This document shows positions 33,264 through 46,100 of a stretch of 64,000 nucleotides of DNA, piece by piece. The DNA lies in NCBI GenBank assembly GCA_002221725.1, contig NJFT01000016.1, positions 186,001-250,000 on the forward strand, written 5' to 3'. The notes below the pieces were generated by a model that saw only the letters and a list, made by a program, of their open reading frames with translations, did no database searches and was not told where the DNA came from. The translations under genes and the position numbers were made by a program. Source of the DNA: Scedosporium boydii. Lineage: Eukaryota; Ascomycota; Sordariomycetes; Microascales; Microascaceae. Position 1 is the stretch's first letter; every line of letters starts with the position of its first letter.

Positions 33264-36200
33264 CCCAAATAATAACGCGAAAATGAATTAAGTACCTTCT
33301 TCCCAGACAGACATAAATCTCCTTTCATCACTCGAAAGATGTATCTCTTCCTGTTGCGCCGCAAATGCCTTGAATTTCGAACCCTTTAAACTTTCCCACC
33401 AACGGCCCTGGCCCGAACTCTGTCCTCTCCAATTTTCGTTCACCATCCAATCCTCGCCCGTAGTCTCCAAGCGCAACTCTTGGGGCAGCTGAGGAGATAA
33501 ATTGTGCCTTGGGTGCCTTGAAGGTAGCAGGTGGCGTTCCTTTCGCTTCAGTGTGGTCTAAAAACCGATCGATCCACATGCGGGAACCTTACCGGCACTC
33601 TGATAACCATAAAAAAAAGACGAGAGAAGAGAAATGGGCTACGGGGGTTTAGTTACAAGCCGATTGAGGATCATGTTAATTTCCCCTCCCTCTCTCGTCG
33701 GGGAAAGAGTAGATTAGACGGCACACCAGGGGTATGGCCAGTGATACGAAGTATTGAGTAGAAGCACGATCGGTTTTGGGTTTTCTTCTTCCGCTTCCTC
33801 TTTTTTGGAAATATTATCCACAAGGCTACGGATGACAACATCAATGCGCATGAGTACAGAATACCGATACCACTTCATGTCGAGGGCACGTCAGAGTCGC
33901 CTCTTGGCCTGCATGCCATTGCTCGAAATATAGAGAGAGACCTGTAGAGAGCATTAAAACTATGGGCCCATTAACAGCATTAATCCCATCTTTGAACGGG
34001 ACCCGGCGCCCCGCGGGCAGGCGTTCGCTGGATCATCCGACCCACCAATTGATCTATCATAGAATCCAAGTAAACCAATGAGGGAAGCTCTAGGCACTGA
34101 GAGAGTACCTCGTACCTTTCGCACGAGCCCGAGACTCGGGGGTTTTCGACCGTCTCTACAGAAACAGATTGGACGTCATCACCTGCAGAATACACGTCAG
34201 TGCTATTATTACTTCCGTGACGCAGAGAGGGGAGGGGGGGCTACTGAGAAGTGAGGGGTACCTGATGTCTGAGAAGTCGAAAGCATTAATGAAGTGGATG
34301 TGAGGAGTGGGGAGACGGAGATCGCAGATCGGCGACTAACTACAATGAGGAGTAGGAGGGGGGAGAGGAGAGAGAGGAACGCCAAGTCTAGAGAGAGAAG
34401 TCTACGTAATGGTCTATGTCGTGTATTTCGAGCCATTCCCCATTTTTGCATCTCCTTGGAAGGCTTAGTCTACAAACTTAATAGGCGAGGATGGAGTTGG
34501 ACGAAGAGACGAGGCGCACAAGCTCTCACTCCACGTTTACGTCGTGTTGGTCTGATGTATTGAGGTAGAGGACCCTAGTGCGGCTTTGTGGAGCAAGGCA
34601 GGATCGCAAAAAACCAAAAAAGCATGTCTACCGCTTTCGTACAAGTTTGGAAAAGGACAAGGGAGTTTGGGAGGGAAGCACACGGACACGGGGAAAGTAT
34701 GGGAATTAACCCGGCATCGAAACTAAACTGGCGTCAATTTAGATCACTGGCGAATGAGATATGTACGATCGGGGGCAGGTCGCTCGCGATGCTTCCGTTT
34801 TGGTTCGTCGTTCCACTCTGGGCCGTTTTTTTCCCAAGACACATCGAAGGGAGAGAGAGAGCACAGAGATTTTGATCAATGCTTTCTCAAAAAAAGCTTC
34901 AGTCCTGCTAACCTTGCCGGAGCTTGGCGAGTTTATCAGTCTATTTCGTAGCCACTAATCCTAGAAAGGGCAGGCTTCCATCTCGGCCAAGATATGGAAA
35001 AGAATCTGGATGATATGCGTTGAGTATGTTGAAAATATATGATATAGATGAGAATTTTCTCTGAGATTGAGATGCGCAAAAGCTTGTTGGAGTGGCGAAC
35101 CGACAAGAATAAATGGTGCGATACGGTGCCGTGCAAATGTAGATAGCTGCCCAGGCCAAGACAACAAGAGCACGAATGGAGATGCCTGGTTAAATCACCT
35201 GGGTTTGGTCTTACGCCCACTGCAACACTGAGCATCACGGAGGCAGGCGCATATGCTGGATCCTCCGCATCATGGATGTATGTATGTATTATGTTGTATG
35301 TAATGTAGAGCTTGCCAAACCATCACCCTATGTGGGTTTCAGATCAACTGAGGGCTCTTCAGTCACCACGCCCCCCCCTCCGAACAAGTCTCGAGGTGTG
35401 ATGCCAATCCCACACGTGCATCTCTAGCTCCGAAGCGATGGATCCCGCATGCCAGAGCGGCAGAGGGGCAGAAGGGTTCGCAAGCTGGCGCGAGGGTGGA
35501 TTTGCGGCCAAGGGACCGGAACCAAAAGACCGGACAAAGATGTGGATGCCTGCGGATATTACGATGTATCGATTGGGCTTCGCGCATGGAGGCATCGGGA
35601 CCAAAGGCCGAGATCTTAGCTGGGGCTCAAGTTTCTAAACCCAAGCTCGGGAATAGATCGTCGTTGGTGAGAAGAGCAGGCAGACCCAGGCCTTCACTAT
35701 GGATGCTAGTAAACTAGCATACTATACTAGTATTACGGCTCTGTCATAGTGTACGAAGGTGCTATCCCGGGCGGTGCCCACCACAACACGAGCTGCAGTC
35801 CGGAGAAGCTCCTCCGGCCTGACCAGGATATCAACGCCAAAGATGAAGGGTGGCTTTCCATCAAGAGACTCGGCTCCATCAAGGGACCCGGGACAATCGC
35901 TGGGTGACTAGTTGAGACGGCGCCTCCGGAGGGGTCTGGAGAAAAGACCAGTGTAGAAGATGCAGCCATCCATGTTGTGCGTTAGGAAGATGTCGAGGGT
36001 GCATCCATCAAATTGATCCTAGCGCTTGGCATTTGTACGAGGTACTTTTTCGTACGACTCCGGCTCGCCTGGCTACAGTGGATCAATTTTCCGTCCCCCA
36101 AAGCTGCTGCAGTTGCCAGGATGCAGGTGAGAGTTTAGGGCCCAAGCATTGCTTCTTCCCTTCTTTCTGTCTTCCTTGCATTCATCCGAGCTGGTATCGA

Positions 36201-39199
36201 CTCGACTCGAGGAAGAGTTTCACACACAGTATGAGGACCACGAGAAACCCTGCAGAGTACTTCTTGTTTTCCCCTCGAGCCCTCTTCTTCAAAACAGTCG
36301 AGGACGTCATCGAAGCCTCGAGTTTTGACGGAAGGGACTCGGTGTATTGAGGATTGAAGATGAATCCGGCAACCACCATCCCACCACCCCCAATTGACCA
36401 CGACGACTACTTCGTACAACTCCACCCATGCGCCAGGCCATGCCCAATTGCTTCCCCCAAAGCTGGAGATAAAAGGGAAATGGCATTGATCAATTGATGT
36501 GTTGACCTTGGCCCAGCATTTATAGTTGACAGCACACAAGCACACAAGTACACATCACTCTTAGGCCCCGTGCGACTCGCATGAACTTCACGTATCTCAA
36601 GAATGTAGATATCATCAGTGAAGCCAAACAAAATCCTGGGATGAAGCGAGCCCAGGCAATGCGAGACTAGAATTGGGTCAACCACATGTCAACCAATCCG
36701 TAAATCCATTCGTCCCCAAATATGGAGTCTAACCTATTACCTTGCTCCCCCATTTAGTGTGCTCTACTTCGTATACTTCCACGGCTCCTTTCGCTCGACT
36801 TTCATCTTCAGCGTCACATGCGAAAGATCACTATCGATGCATCAACGGGAAATAATTTCGCGCCATTTGCCCAGGGTGCAAGCCCTTAATCTAGGGCTCT
36901 CTCATTCCTCAGGTAGTATAGTGTACAATACACATCCATTAAAATCGCCCCTTGGTGTTATCGTCGTTGTATGCGTGCTAGATTGTGGTGCGGGCGGCGC
37001 AACCCCTGCGGCTTAAAGAGGGATGTACTGGGCAGGCAGCTTTCCATGGATCGACCGGGGCGTTCTTGTTCTAAAGATACGATACACCAAGGGACACTGG
37101 TTCAACAAACGCCGTCGTTATCCGGCATTGCATATTGATATCTTATCAAAGCCTGGCAGTATCGACGGGATAGAGGAGGTGTTCAGATATGGGAGTGATA
37201 CAGAAGGAAGGGCCTTCGTTTCGGGTCCGTCCAGAAAGGGATGTGCCGGCATCCCGGCCTGCATATTCGCCTGCAGAGTTGATATTCTATCAGACTAACA
37301 CACTGCCACACCGTGGGTAGACGACGACACCCTCATTGACCAAATCCATTCCGTCCCACGTTCTTCGTGCATGTGGCGACATCTTCATCAATGTCCTCTG
37401 CTTTTTTTGATCTGTTTTCTTCTTCTTTGTCCTCGATGTAAACTCTACCTTGATGACCGCTTGCATGAGAATGAGGACGAGATTCGCGTAATGTCGAAAG
37501 GTCCTCTCGCTATCTCCCTCGTGCGCCGAGTCCAGTCCAGCCTGTCTCTCTGTCCAAAACCATTCACAACGTTGCCACTCTCGGCGGCAGCTCCGTGGAA
37601 AGCTCGGTGAAGTAGATCTGGTCCGTGATAGAATCCACCAGGAACATCGGACGCACGCCGCGGCGCTACCTTTCGCCCATGCTCCTCGTTTAGGATTATT
37701 CCCGACTTCTTCGGCCGCATCTACGAGGTACTGATAGCCCGACATCTCGCGCCATGCAATAGCGCCCAGAGAATTCGCCACCCTTCGGGAGAGAGCCTTT
37801 CTCTATATCCCTCATGGGTCGTGGCCGGAGAAACTTATCGAGGGACAACCTCGTGCGTGCAGCCCTATCACGTACTAGCCCAGGGTTAAAAAAGCTGAAA
37901 AACAAGACCATTGCCCAGGACCGCAAATCTAGACCCCCCGGTCAGTAGGCTTCGCAAATTTTAATCCATCGGCTCCGCTAGCTCAACGGGTTCGGCGACT
38001 CTAAACTATCTATCGGCGCCGCCTCCCGAACCATAGTTGAGATGTGGAACCAACGCCCGCTCCCAATCGCTCCAATTGACGTTGAATCCTTGCGCATGCC
38101 GTACTCGCACTCGTGGATGGATCCGGGTTCCTCGTCGATGCCACTATCAACCAGGGGTTTTACGAATCCTCCGGTTGTCCGTCCGTTGCTCGGGGTCGGT
38201 TAGGACACGGAAACGACAGCCCTTTTGGGATCCACATCCCTACCAGCCCTGTTCCACGGTACGAGAAACGTTGATGTCATCGAATCCTTCGAGAAAGCGA
38301 CATCGAGGCTTCAGTTACCGATCTCAAATAGACGATGCTGCAGAAATCTCCAATGAAATTTTTTACTTCGGAGAATCTTACCAAGTGACTACAGATTGCG
38401 GCTCTCAACAAATCAATGCTAAATTTAGATAGGACCGATGTAGATGTAGATGGCGATGCCAACCCTTTCCTCCCGACGCCTTTCGACGAGCTAGGGGCGC
38501 TGCCCAATCATGCCTGAAAACCTCCCCCAACAACAGAGGCCCCCTACAAGTGGCTGGTGCCCTCGTCTCCTTCTTCGACCCCAATTGAACGGAAATTTTT
38601 TTTTTCCCTCTCTTCAACTTCACTCCGGTTTAGTCTTTCCTTCTCCACCCCACAAGGTCTGTCGATGACGCAGGTACGGCAAAACCAGACCAGACCAGAT
38701 TTGCTCCGTACGATACCACTTTGCAGCATGCGACGCTAATCGTGACTCGGAGTTCTGAATGCCCTCAAAATCAGGACTTGAGACAATGTCTCCCCTATTG
38801 TCCGAAGGAGTCCGGACCAGACGAGGGTAGAGTTCCCTCTATCCCGGAAGTTTCGTCACGTCTTAGTCCCCGACGGACCTCTACGAAGTACGACCGACCC
38901 TTTGATGGCGTGCACACATGCATGGTTCAGAGTTCAACTCTGTTATCGGATGATGAGACCTTTGCCAAGTGGGAAGCCATTCGGTCATGGAGCTTGGAGA
39001 GCTTGGGGATTTTTTTTTTTGTAAGCACCGATTGTTGATCCTGGAAACACCGAGGTCTACTTGATCAAACCGATTCGCCTCGGGTCATCTAGCTAGGTGG
39101 TAAATGGAAACAGACTATTTCGAACCGAAAACACAAAACGGAAAACTGAAAAGACCAAATATTTTTTTAGTGCGGAGGAACCGGCTATCCAGGCAGTAT
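33264..39199. other. Gene desert, right half
   Basis: About 5.9 kb with no confidently supported gene. Protein-like but unrecognised pieces occur on the minus strand at 33288-33579 (RFMSVWEEG) and 37290-37930, and on the plus strand at 38037-38270, each broken by stops or frame changes. TACGAAGTA/TACTTCGTA words lie at 33745, 36408, 36765 and 38882, with the variant GTACGAGGTAC at 36035. No transposase, reverse transcriptase or terminal repeat was recognised. Confidence 0.45.
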
Positions 39200-40114
39200 C
39201 TAGGCTTCGGCCTCGGCCTCACCTCCTACCGCTACAGCTGCTGCCTTGAGCTTGTCATCAGCAGAGGCGGTGTCCTCAAGCCCAGACCTAGCGGGTTCGG
39301 AAGCTTCGCCGGCCTTTGCCGCGATGCCGTTCTTCACAGGCTGCTCGGCCTCCTCGCCGTTGATGGCATCAATCTCCTCCACCTCGACTTCCTCCTCTTC
39401 CTCATTACCCTCTTCCTCGAGGGGCTCCTCCTCTTCGATCTCCTCTTCAACGTCCTCTTCTTCTAGCTCCTCAACTTCTTCCTCTGGTTCTTCTTCTTCT
39501 TCCTCCTCTACCTCGACCTCGACCTCCTCATCGCCGTTGGCAACGCCGTTGGTCGTCTTTCGCTTCTTCACCGGAGGACCTTTGTCTATCAAGCGTGGTC
39601 AGATGCTGCCTTCGACGGGAGAGATATGATACAACTGCGGAACCGAGTGGATGTCGCATCCTTACCTTCGGCTTCGGCTTCTTCTTCATCTTCCTCGCCC
39701 TCGGGCTCGTCGTTGTATTCTTCGTCGTCACCGGTGTCCTCTTCCTCGTCTTCGATGTCTTCCTCATCCGGCTCGAACCTATCGATAGGCCGCGGTTAGT
39801 TGGTAGTTCCATCACCGGTAATGAGCCGCCGTGCTGTTCTGGGTAACAGAGAGGCCAATTGAGGGATGTGCGCTTCATCTGGAGGCCGCCAAACCCGTCC
39901 GCTCAATGAACAGAGATGGCTGGCGCACTCCGTTCAGATACGAAGCATTTCCCTATTGCTGTTGTTCCCATCACGAATTCTCGTGTATCCCCAATAACTT
40001 TCATTTTTATTGTTCGAGATGCGCGCAAATGGTGGCTTACTCTGGCTCAGACTCCTCATCAGAAGGAAGGGAAACGAGTTCCTCCTCCTCTTGCTTTCTC
40101 TTACGCGAGAACAT
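39200..40114 (-). CDS. Highly acidic nuclear-type protein, function unknown
   Basis: Three exons join to 188 aa: 40114-40041, 39778-39666 and 39579-39200. All junctions keep phase. The protein starts MFSRKRKQEEEE, contains one basic cluster PVKKRKTTNG that looks like a nuclear localisation signal, and is otherwise dominated by Glu and Asp, with runs of up to eight Glu. The C-terminus is Ala/Glu-rich (AVAVGGEAEAEA). The composition resembles acidic histone-binding or nucleolar proteins, but I recognise no domain, and low-complexity acidic proteins give misleading matches. Coding status is supported by two clean GT-AG introns (GTAAGC and GTAAGG donors) joining acidic frames. It is the only gene in a 20-kb gene-poor stretch. 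Confidence 0.75.
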
Positions 40115-43100
40115 GGTTTTTGCGGCGGGGACAAATCCGAGAAACAAGGTCAATTGAATCTAACAAAGATGGAACTAAGATCGTACAAGCGCGCTCCGCG
40201 CGTTGGGAAGGTCGTGAGAGATGGAGGGAAGCTGGAACAGATGGAGCGAGGGAAGGGTGGGAAACTGTCCAGAAGTTTTATGGGCGGGAGAGGAGAGAAA
40301 CAGAGGGAAACAGAGGAAGGGGGTCACTGTTTATTTTGGGGTAAAGGGGTGTGGTGTGGGTGGAGGCGGGAAAGCTTGTCAGCTCCTACTGCTTGCCACC
40401 AGCCGAGCCCATTGCGGCGGCAGCTTACCCTTACATTTATTCTACGAGGGAGAGGGGGCTATGAGTAATAGAGTGAAAAGGAGGGGGGAAGAAGGAGACG
40501 GAAAGAAAAGAGAGGATGGAGTGTGATGGGAAAATTCGATGGCCGGGGGGGATGGGGGAAAGCAACGAACACAGACACTCGGAGGACACAACTGTGTTGG
40601 AGGAGGAGGGAGAGTACGCAGTACGTACCGCGACCACGCACGGCGTCATGGTGCGAGGTAACTGCTCATCACTCGGCTCACTCCAGGGCGCTCCTGTTTG
40701 CGCCAGCCTCAGTGCGCGTCCGCGGAGAGGATATACGGCAAGAGGGGTCGCGGGATTACGACATCGGGGGTGGGCGTAGATTTGTAGTTTCTGGTCTGGG
40801 GTGGGAAGAGAGAAGGCTCTAGGAGCTAAGGTGGAGAGGGAGGGAAGAAGCTCGAGCCAGGATTCGGTCTGGGCGGAGCTTGATGGCCAGTGACGATTTG
40901 TTTGGTTACTGTGTAATTGCACCGTGGCATGCCCCAAGCGTTTGCTTTGTTTCGAGATTGCTTCTTCCCCTTTTGGTCATTTTTGGGTCAGACCAGATGC
41001 CTATTATCCGATAATCATCCTTTGGGATAACCAGACCTTTTTTTCCGAGGTATTTCCAAGGCTGCCCCGAGATAAGCTTCTCCCTCGTTGCTTCGTCATC
41101 GCATCCTTGACTCGAGACATTGAAATTGACGATTCTCAAGAACAAGGCATCAGAGGTTATACGAAGCACCTGTCTGGAAGATGATGATCTCAGACTGTTA
41201 ATTCTACAAAGTTTCTAAGAGAAACTCGGAGGGTGGGATTGCGAGTATCTCGAGAAACATCATTGCAACCATCCTCTGGGTCTGTTCCCTGTACTGCTTA
41301 AGACTAGAGGGCAGAGTTGAGTGAGCAACACAGCCCTGGATCAAGAGAGCAACGCAGTGAACACATGAGGGCAAGCGATTCTTCCACGAACCCGTACTTC
41401 GTAAGTTCAGATCAAATATTATCAACAACGCTCTGAGCCTCTATCTCCCGCCAATCGTTGGATCCTAGCTGAGACTGAGCCCGTCGAATGATCTCGAGGC
41501 AAGAAAACAGCTTAGTCTCCCTCCGCTCTGATTAGCTCGATGACGCCATGCTTCACGATTACGATGGATAGGCGAGCGTATACAGTATCTCTGTTATTTT
41601 TTCTGTGGTTCCCATCTAAACTAGGGTGCTCCTTTTTCCAGCCTCCAATTGGACTCGTGCCGGACTCTAAGAATGCCGGAGCTCGAGGGACTATGAGATT
41701 GCAGCATCTCGAGGGTTAACCATTCACGCTTGGTGGCTGCATGCTAGTAATTTCACTTCACCTTTGTAAGTGCATGCCGGAGCCCTTGCAGGTTGGGGAC
41801 CTGAAAATAATAGTATTACCATATGGCAGGGAGAAGGGCAGCAGGACCAGTTGCTTTTTGGGCCTATTGTCTGCTTTTCCCTTGGCCCGGCTTTTCTTTT
41901 TCCTGCATTTGCCCTGATTTGAGAGGAATTTGGTGTCGGCCTCCCATCCAGGCAATAGTACCATCTGCCAAGCTGCGAGTGTGGTGGGTAGACGACGTTG
42001 GATTGGCCGGTTGCGTGGGTGGAAAAGCACGTTGGGGCTTGCTGCGATCGATGTCCGAAGAAGCAGACAGCTATTTTCGGCATCAGATACTGATACTTTG
42101 TTCATCAATTGTTTGAAAAATTCCGTCAGAAAAGGGGAGCAAGTGAAACCCTGTCTCCTGACGGGCTTTGGGACGGTGAGGCTGTTCAGCCGCGATTGTG
42201 AAAAAGACGGGAAGTCGACGGCGGGCATATTCTATGGAAGGCCTCGTTTGCATGCTGCGGCTGAGAGACTGGAAGAGCAGAACGAATAGGGAGGAAATGA
42301 AAGCCACGGGGCTGGAGTGGGAGATTTGCTACATTTTGTGTAGCGAACCACAAGAGAGTGTGATATCCGGGTCGGGGGGCAGCGTTCCGAGATATTTTCC
42401 TGTTTCTTCTTGTTTATTCCGAGAAGAGCATGTCGGCTGCGGCAGCTTGCTTATTGACATCTGAGATCAAGAGATGGGATAAGCACTGAGGATGAGGGTT
42501 ATGTTGGATGTTGACTGAGAAACCTTAGAAGAGACAGACTTCATGTGGTATCTCGCTGAGACGTCGGGTTCCTCGGATCCAAAGACGTTTCCGCTTGTCC
42601 TTACTGAGGCTTACTCCATGTTCGATCACCGAGCCGAAAAGACACAAAAAGAAAAGAAAGACGTTGGACCTAGCTCGGTGTAAACGGGGGCTGGGTTAAG
42701 ATTCACCTCGAAAGTGGCGGCTCCACCTCTGTTTCGAGAGCAGGAATCAACTCTCGACCATGATGCGTGTCTTGGATACTCTCCACTTTACCAAGTTTTG
42801 AGGCGTTGATAGAGGCTGGAAATGGTTAAAATGATGCAGAAGGACGATGACTAGTGGCAGGAGGAAAAGGAAAAGCAAGTTCGGGGGAAAAGGGGTGGCG
42901 GCCAGAAAGGTGGATGGATGAACCATTGAATCAACTTGGGCTTGGCTGTTGCATAGGGTTACCGTAGATTATCTGGATTATCTGAAGATTGAGGCACAAA
43001 ATCTCAGTCAAGGTGAGAGTTTTACATGGGGGAATGTCTTTTATTATCTCGTATGATGCGAAGAATATTTCGGAAGGTTGTTTACGCTGAGTGTGAAGAC

Positions 43101-46100
43101 TCTCTTGAAGACGGGAAGACCCGGCGAAGAAGAGACGAAGACCCGATTGAAGAAGAGAAAGAGAAGAGGAACAAAAGCAAAGGATCAAATGCAGTTGGGA
43201 CTCGGAGGTCGAGATGAGATGCGGTAGCCGAGGCTAACGGATTTATTGATATGAGGTTGGAGATGCAGACAGACGATATTATGGGCAGAGATGAATGGTT
43301 TCGATTGGTTGGAAGAGGGAGAAGACGAGATTTCTCATTCGATTTCCAGGCCTGGAGGATTTAATTACTTCCAAATTGTGGCTTCATTTTCCCTCGACGA
43401 CATTAACGCCTGCAAGTAATAGTAATTCCACTGCACATGTCTAAAATCTCCGACAAACACCTCTGCCATTCCTTTGAAGGAATCTCTGAGGCAACTGGAG
43501 GATGTTTGAACAAGAAAAACGCTCAACTTCCGGCTCGCCACCGACTCCCTCCTTGGTCAAAAAACATGGGATAATTCGGGTCGGAAGGAAATTTCTAGCC
43601 AGGATAGGATCGGCATCCCAAACGTGAGACCGTCTCCAGGTCCCTGCGGCGGATTTCCCAGTTATGCATGGGATCAAGCCATCGGATCAAACCATCAATC
43701 GATGTCTTCAATATTTCTATTCTCATCTTCAGGGACCTCTGCGGAGAGACAAGACAGCATTGAAGCTCATATTACGAAGCAATTGTCGAGAGGACCCGAG
43801 GCTATCGTGATTAACTCGAGCATATAAAATGCTCATTGAAGATATCGATTGGATTCGTAAGCCTGGGGCACGGCAATAGACATCGGGCTGCCAAAGTCTC
43901 CGCGAAGGAGCCGGAATATTGAAGGAAAAGACCTCATCTAGAGGACAATATTGAAATACTGGAACATGACGATTGAACCCGGCGGGCGACACATTCATGG
44001 ATAGGGGGTTCAGTGCGGGAGTTTCTCCTCTGACAGTCAGAATGAGTCCAACTTTGGACCGAGTCGATAAAGACATGAGTCAAAGTCCGAAGTGGACGCC
44101 TCGGTCTTTTTTTTTTTCTCTCTCAACTGTGATGCAAAATACCTCGTTCATGGTTACGAAGGATGAGGTGCTTTGGACAAGTTCGCCAAGACTGGCATCC
44201 AACGAAATGAGCTGGAATTCCATGGAATGGGAAATTTTCTGTGCTCTCAACGCCCTTTGCCCCTGCCACTGCCAGATGCCCCTGTCCCTGCGTGTCTCTG
44301 CCCACCATGTCCATGCCCATGCTGTGCAGCTTCGCAACCAGGGCCGGGATTGGGTAGCACTTGGCTTGGCCTGATTGACTTGACAGGAGGAACCCTGCTT
44401 GGTGCCTGGCTTGCCGACAGGGTCCAGCGTCGCATTTGGGACGGGAGGGCTGAAGGGTTCGATTGTTCCTCGCAGAAAAGGAAATCGAAAAATAACACGA
44501 CGCGTCCCAAGCTTTGGGAGATCTCGATGAAGTACCTTAGTAGGGTACTCAGAGGATATTTTGTCGACACCAACTTGAGAGACTGATTTACTCCGGACGA
44601 AGTATCTACGGGAAAATTTTTTTTACAAGTATTTACTTCGTACCTGCTTGTGTAGATTATGTTTGCAGATGCATTTGCCGAACCGAAGGCTGAGTTTAAT
44701 TTGACAAAACGACGACAACGGCCATTTCTTGCGGTGGGCGTTTGAGCCTTGAGGCGTCTCATGGTGGGATCGATCAGAGCCCTGCTGTCGTAGCAGGGTA
44801 TCATCCACCCCGCGAAGGCATCACACAAGGATGAAGCAATTTACCGTTTGCATTCGGGGCGAGATCTCGACGCGAACAAACGCGTACTTTGGTGACGCAT
44901 GACCACTCGCACGGGCAGTTCAAGTGAGGGGGAAGATCTGAATCTTGACGAGGGGAGCAAAACGTGGCAGCGATTCTGATAATGCTTCGTAGCATTCGAG
45001 GGGAGCCCGGCAGATGGCGATGAATAGCCTCACATCGTCCACTTGTGGATGGCAGTATCAACACATCTTGTTCTAGTGTTCTGCACTACTATTATTACTG
45101 CTGCTGCAGATGAAAAGATTGTATGGAGTGTAAATAGAAACAATAGGTGGATCAGCTTCTTGGAACTTTGAAACGGTGAATTGATAGCCCGCCTTACAAG
45201 CAAAGCCGGATGTCCGTCGTCGGTCAGCGAGGAAGCGTCGTGGCTCTCGGACACGGGCTGTGCCTGCACATCTACGGGTCGAGAGCTAGAGTCAGCATCA
45301 AATCGGGCAAGCTGCGCGTCTCTCTTTCCTGTCGCAGCGTCTGCAGCTGCAGTGGTGGCTTTGTGGGAGGAGCCGTGAGAAATGTAATTTCCGCTACAAA
45401 GCGGCCCCGTTTTTCGAGCTTCCTAAACAGGGAGTGGAACTTGGTTTTTGCCTGTTTGCTTCCTACGAAATAATGTATGAGTACGAAGTACTTCGGACAC
45501 TACTTCGTCCACTGGAGGACTAGAGAGCTTTGCATGGAGTGTAATTACCTTGGACTTGGTGGTGTTGCAGATGTTTCATGCGCGCCGGCGGGTGTTAGTT
45601 TGGCTGCCGTCGAATATTCAATACGTCGTCTTTTTTTCCATTTGCCTGGCGCGAGTGTCCACGGAAACTACTTCATACTACGAAGTATGTAGTTAGTCTA
45701 CCTCTACTTCATACCAACATACCGATGCGTACCAGAAAGAGAGATGAAGAGAAAGCGTGCGTTGTAGTGTACCATCCTCCACGTCGGAACCTAGGCGTGT
45801 CTATCGATGTTCCAGTGTTTCAACGTTCCCGTGCACAGCAACGCCCGTGTCTGTGTTGAAGCGTGTTCGTGTAGTTCATCAATGTTTTGTTTGTGTAATT
45901 AGACTCTTCAAGACACGACCACAGAAGAAAACCGACTCAAGACCCTCGAACAGATGATGCGATGCAATTGTATGTAGCCCTGGGCTATTCTTCGCGTCTC
46001 TCCGCCCCAACGACGGTTTCCGTTTGCTTTTTTCAACATGACCCAGTTCTTGTTGTCTCTGGAACAGAAGAAGCGTGCGGGTCTGGTGAAATAACTAATA

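Larger units (their letters stand above)
20980..45687. repeat. Dispersed TACGAAGTA/TACTTCGTA word family
   Basis: Exact copies of the 9-mer, in either orientation, begin at 20980, 21581, 23744, 24224, 24395, 29187, 30211, 33745, 36408, 36765, 38882, 41395, 44634, 45482 and 45679. One more lies outside this span at 7278. All are non-coding. Some extend to GTACGAAGTAC (24223, 45481). Near-matches with TACGGAGTA or TACGAGGTA also occur. A further exact copy at 12722 falls in TYS1 coding sequence and is explained by its conserved protein motif. Confidence 0.8.

Noticed and set aside
44247..44828. 193-aa minus-strand ORF
   Set aside because: Cys/His/Pro-rich composition comes from a short C-rich repeat region; no domain or splice support was seen.
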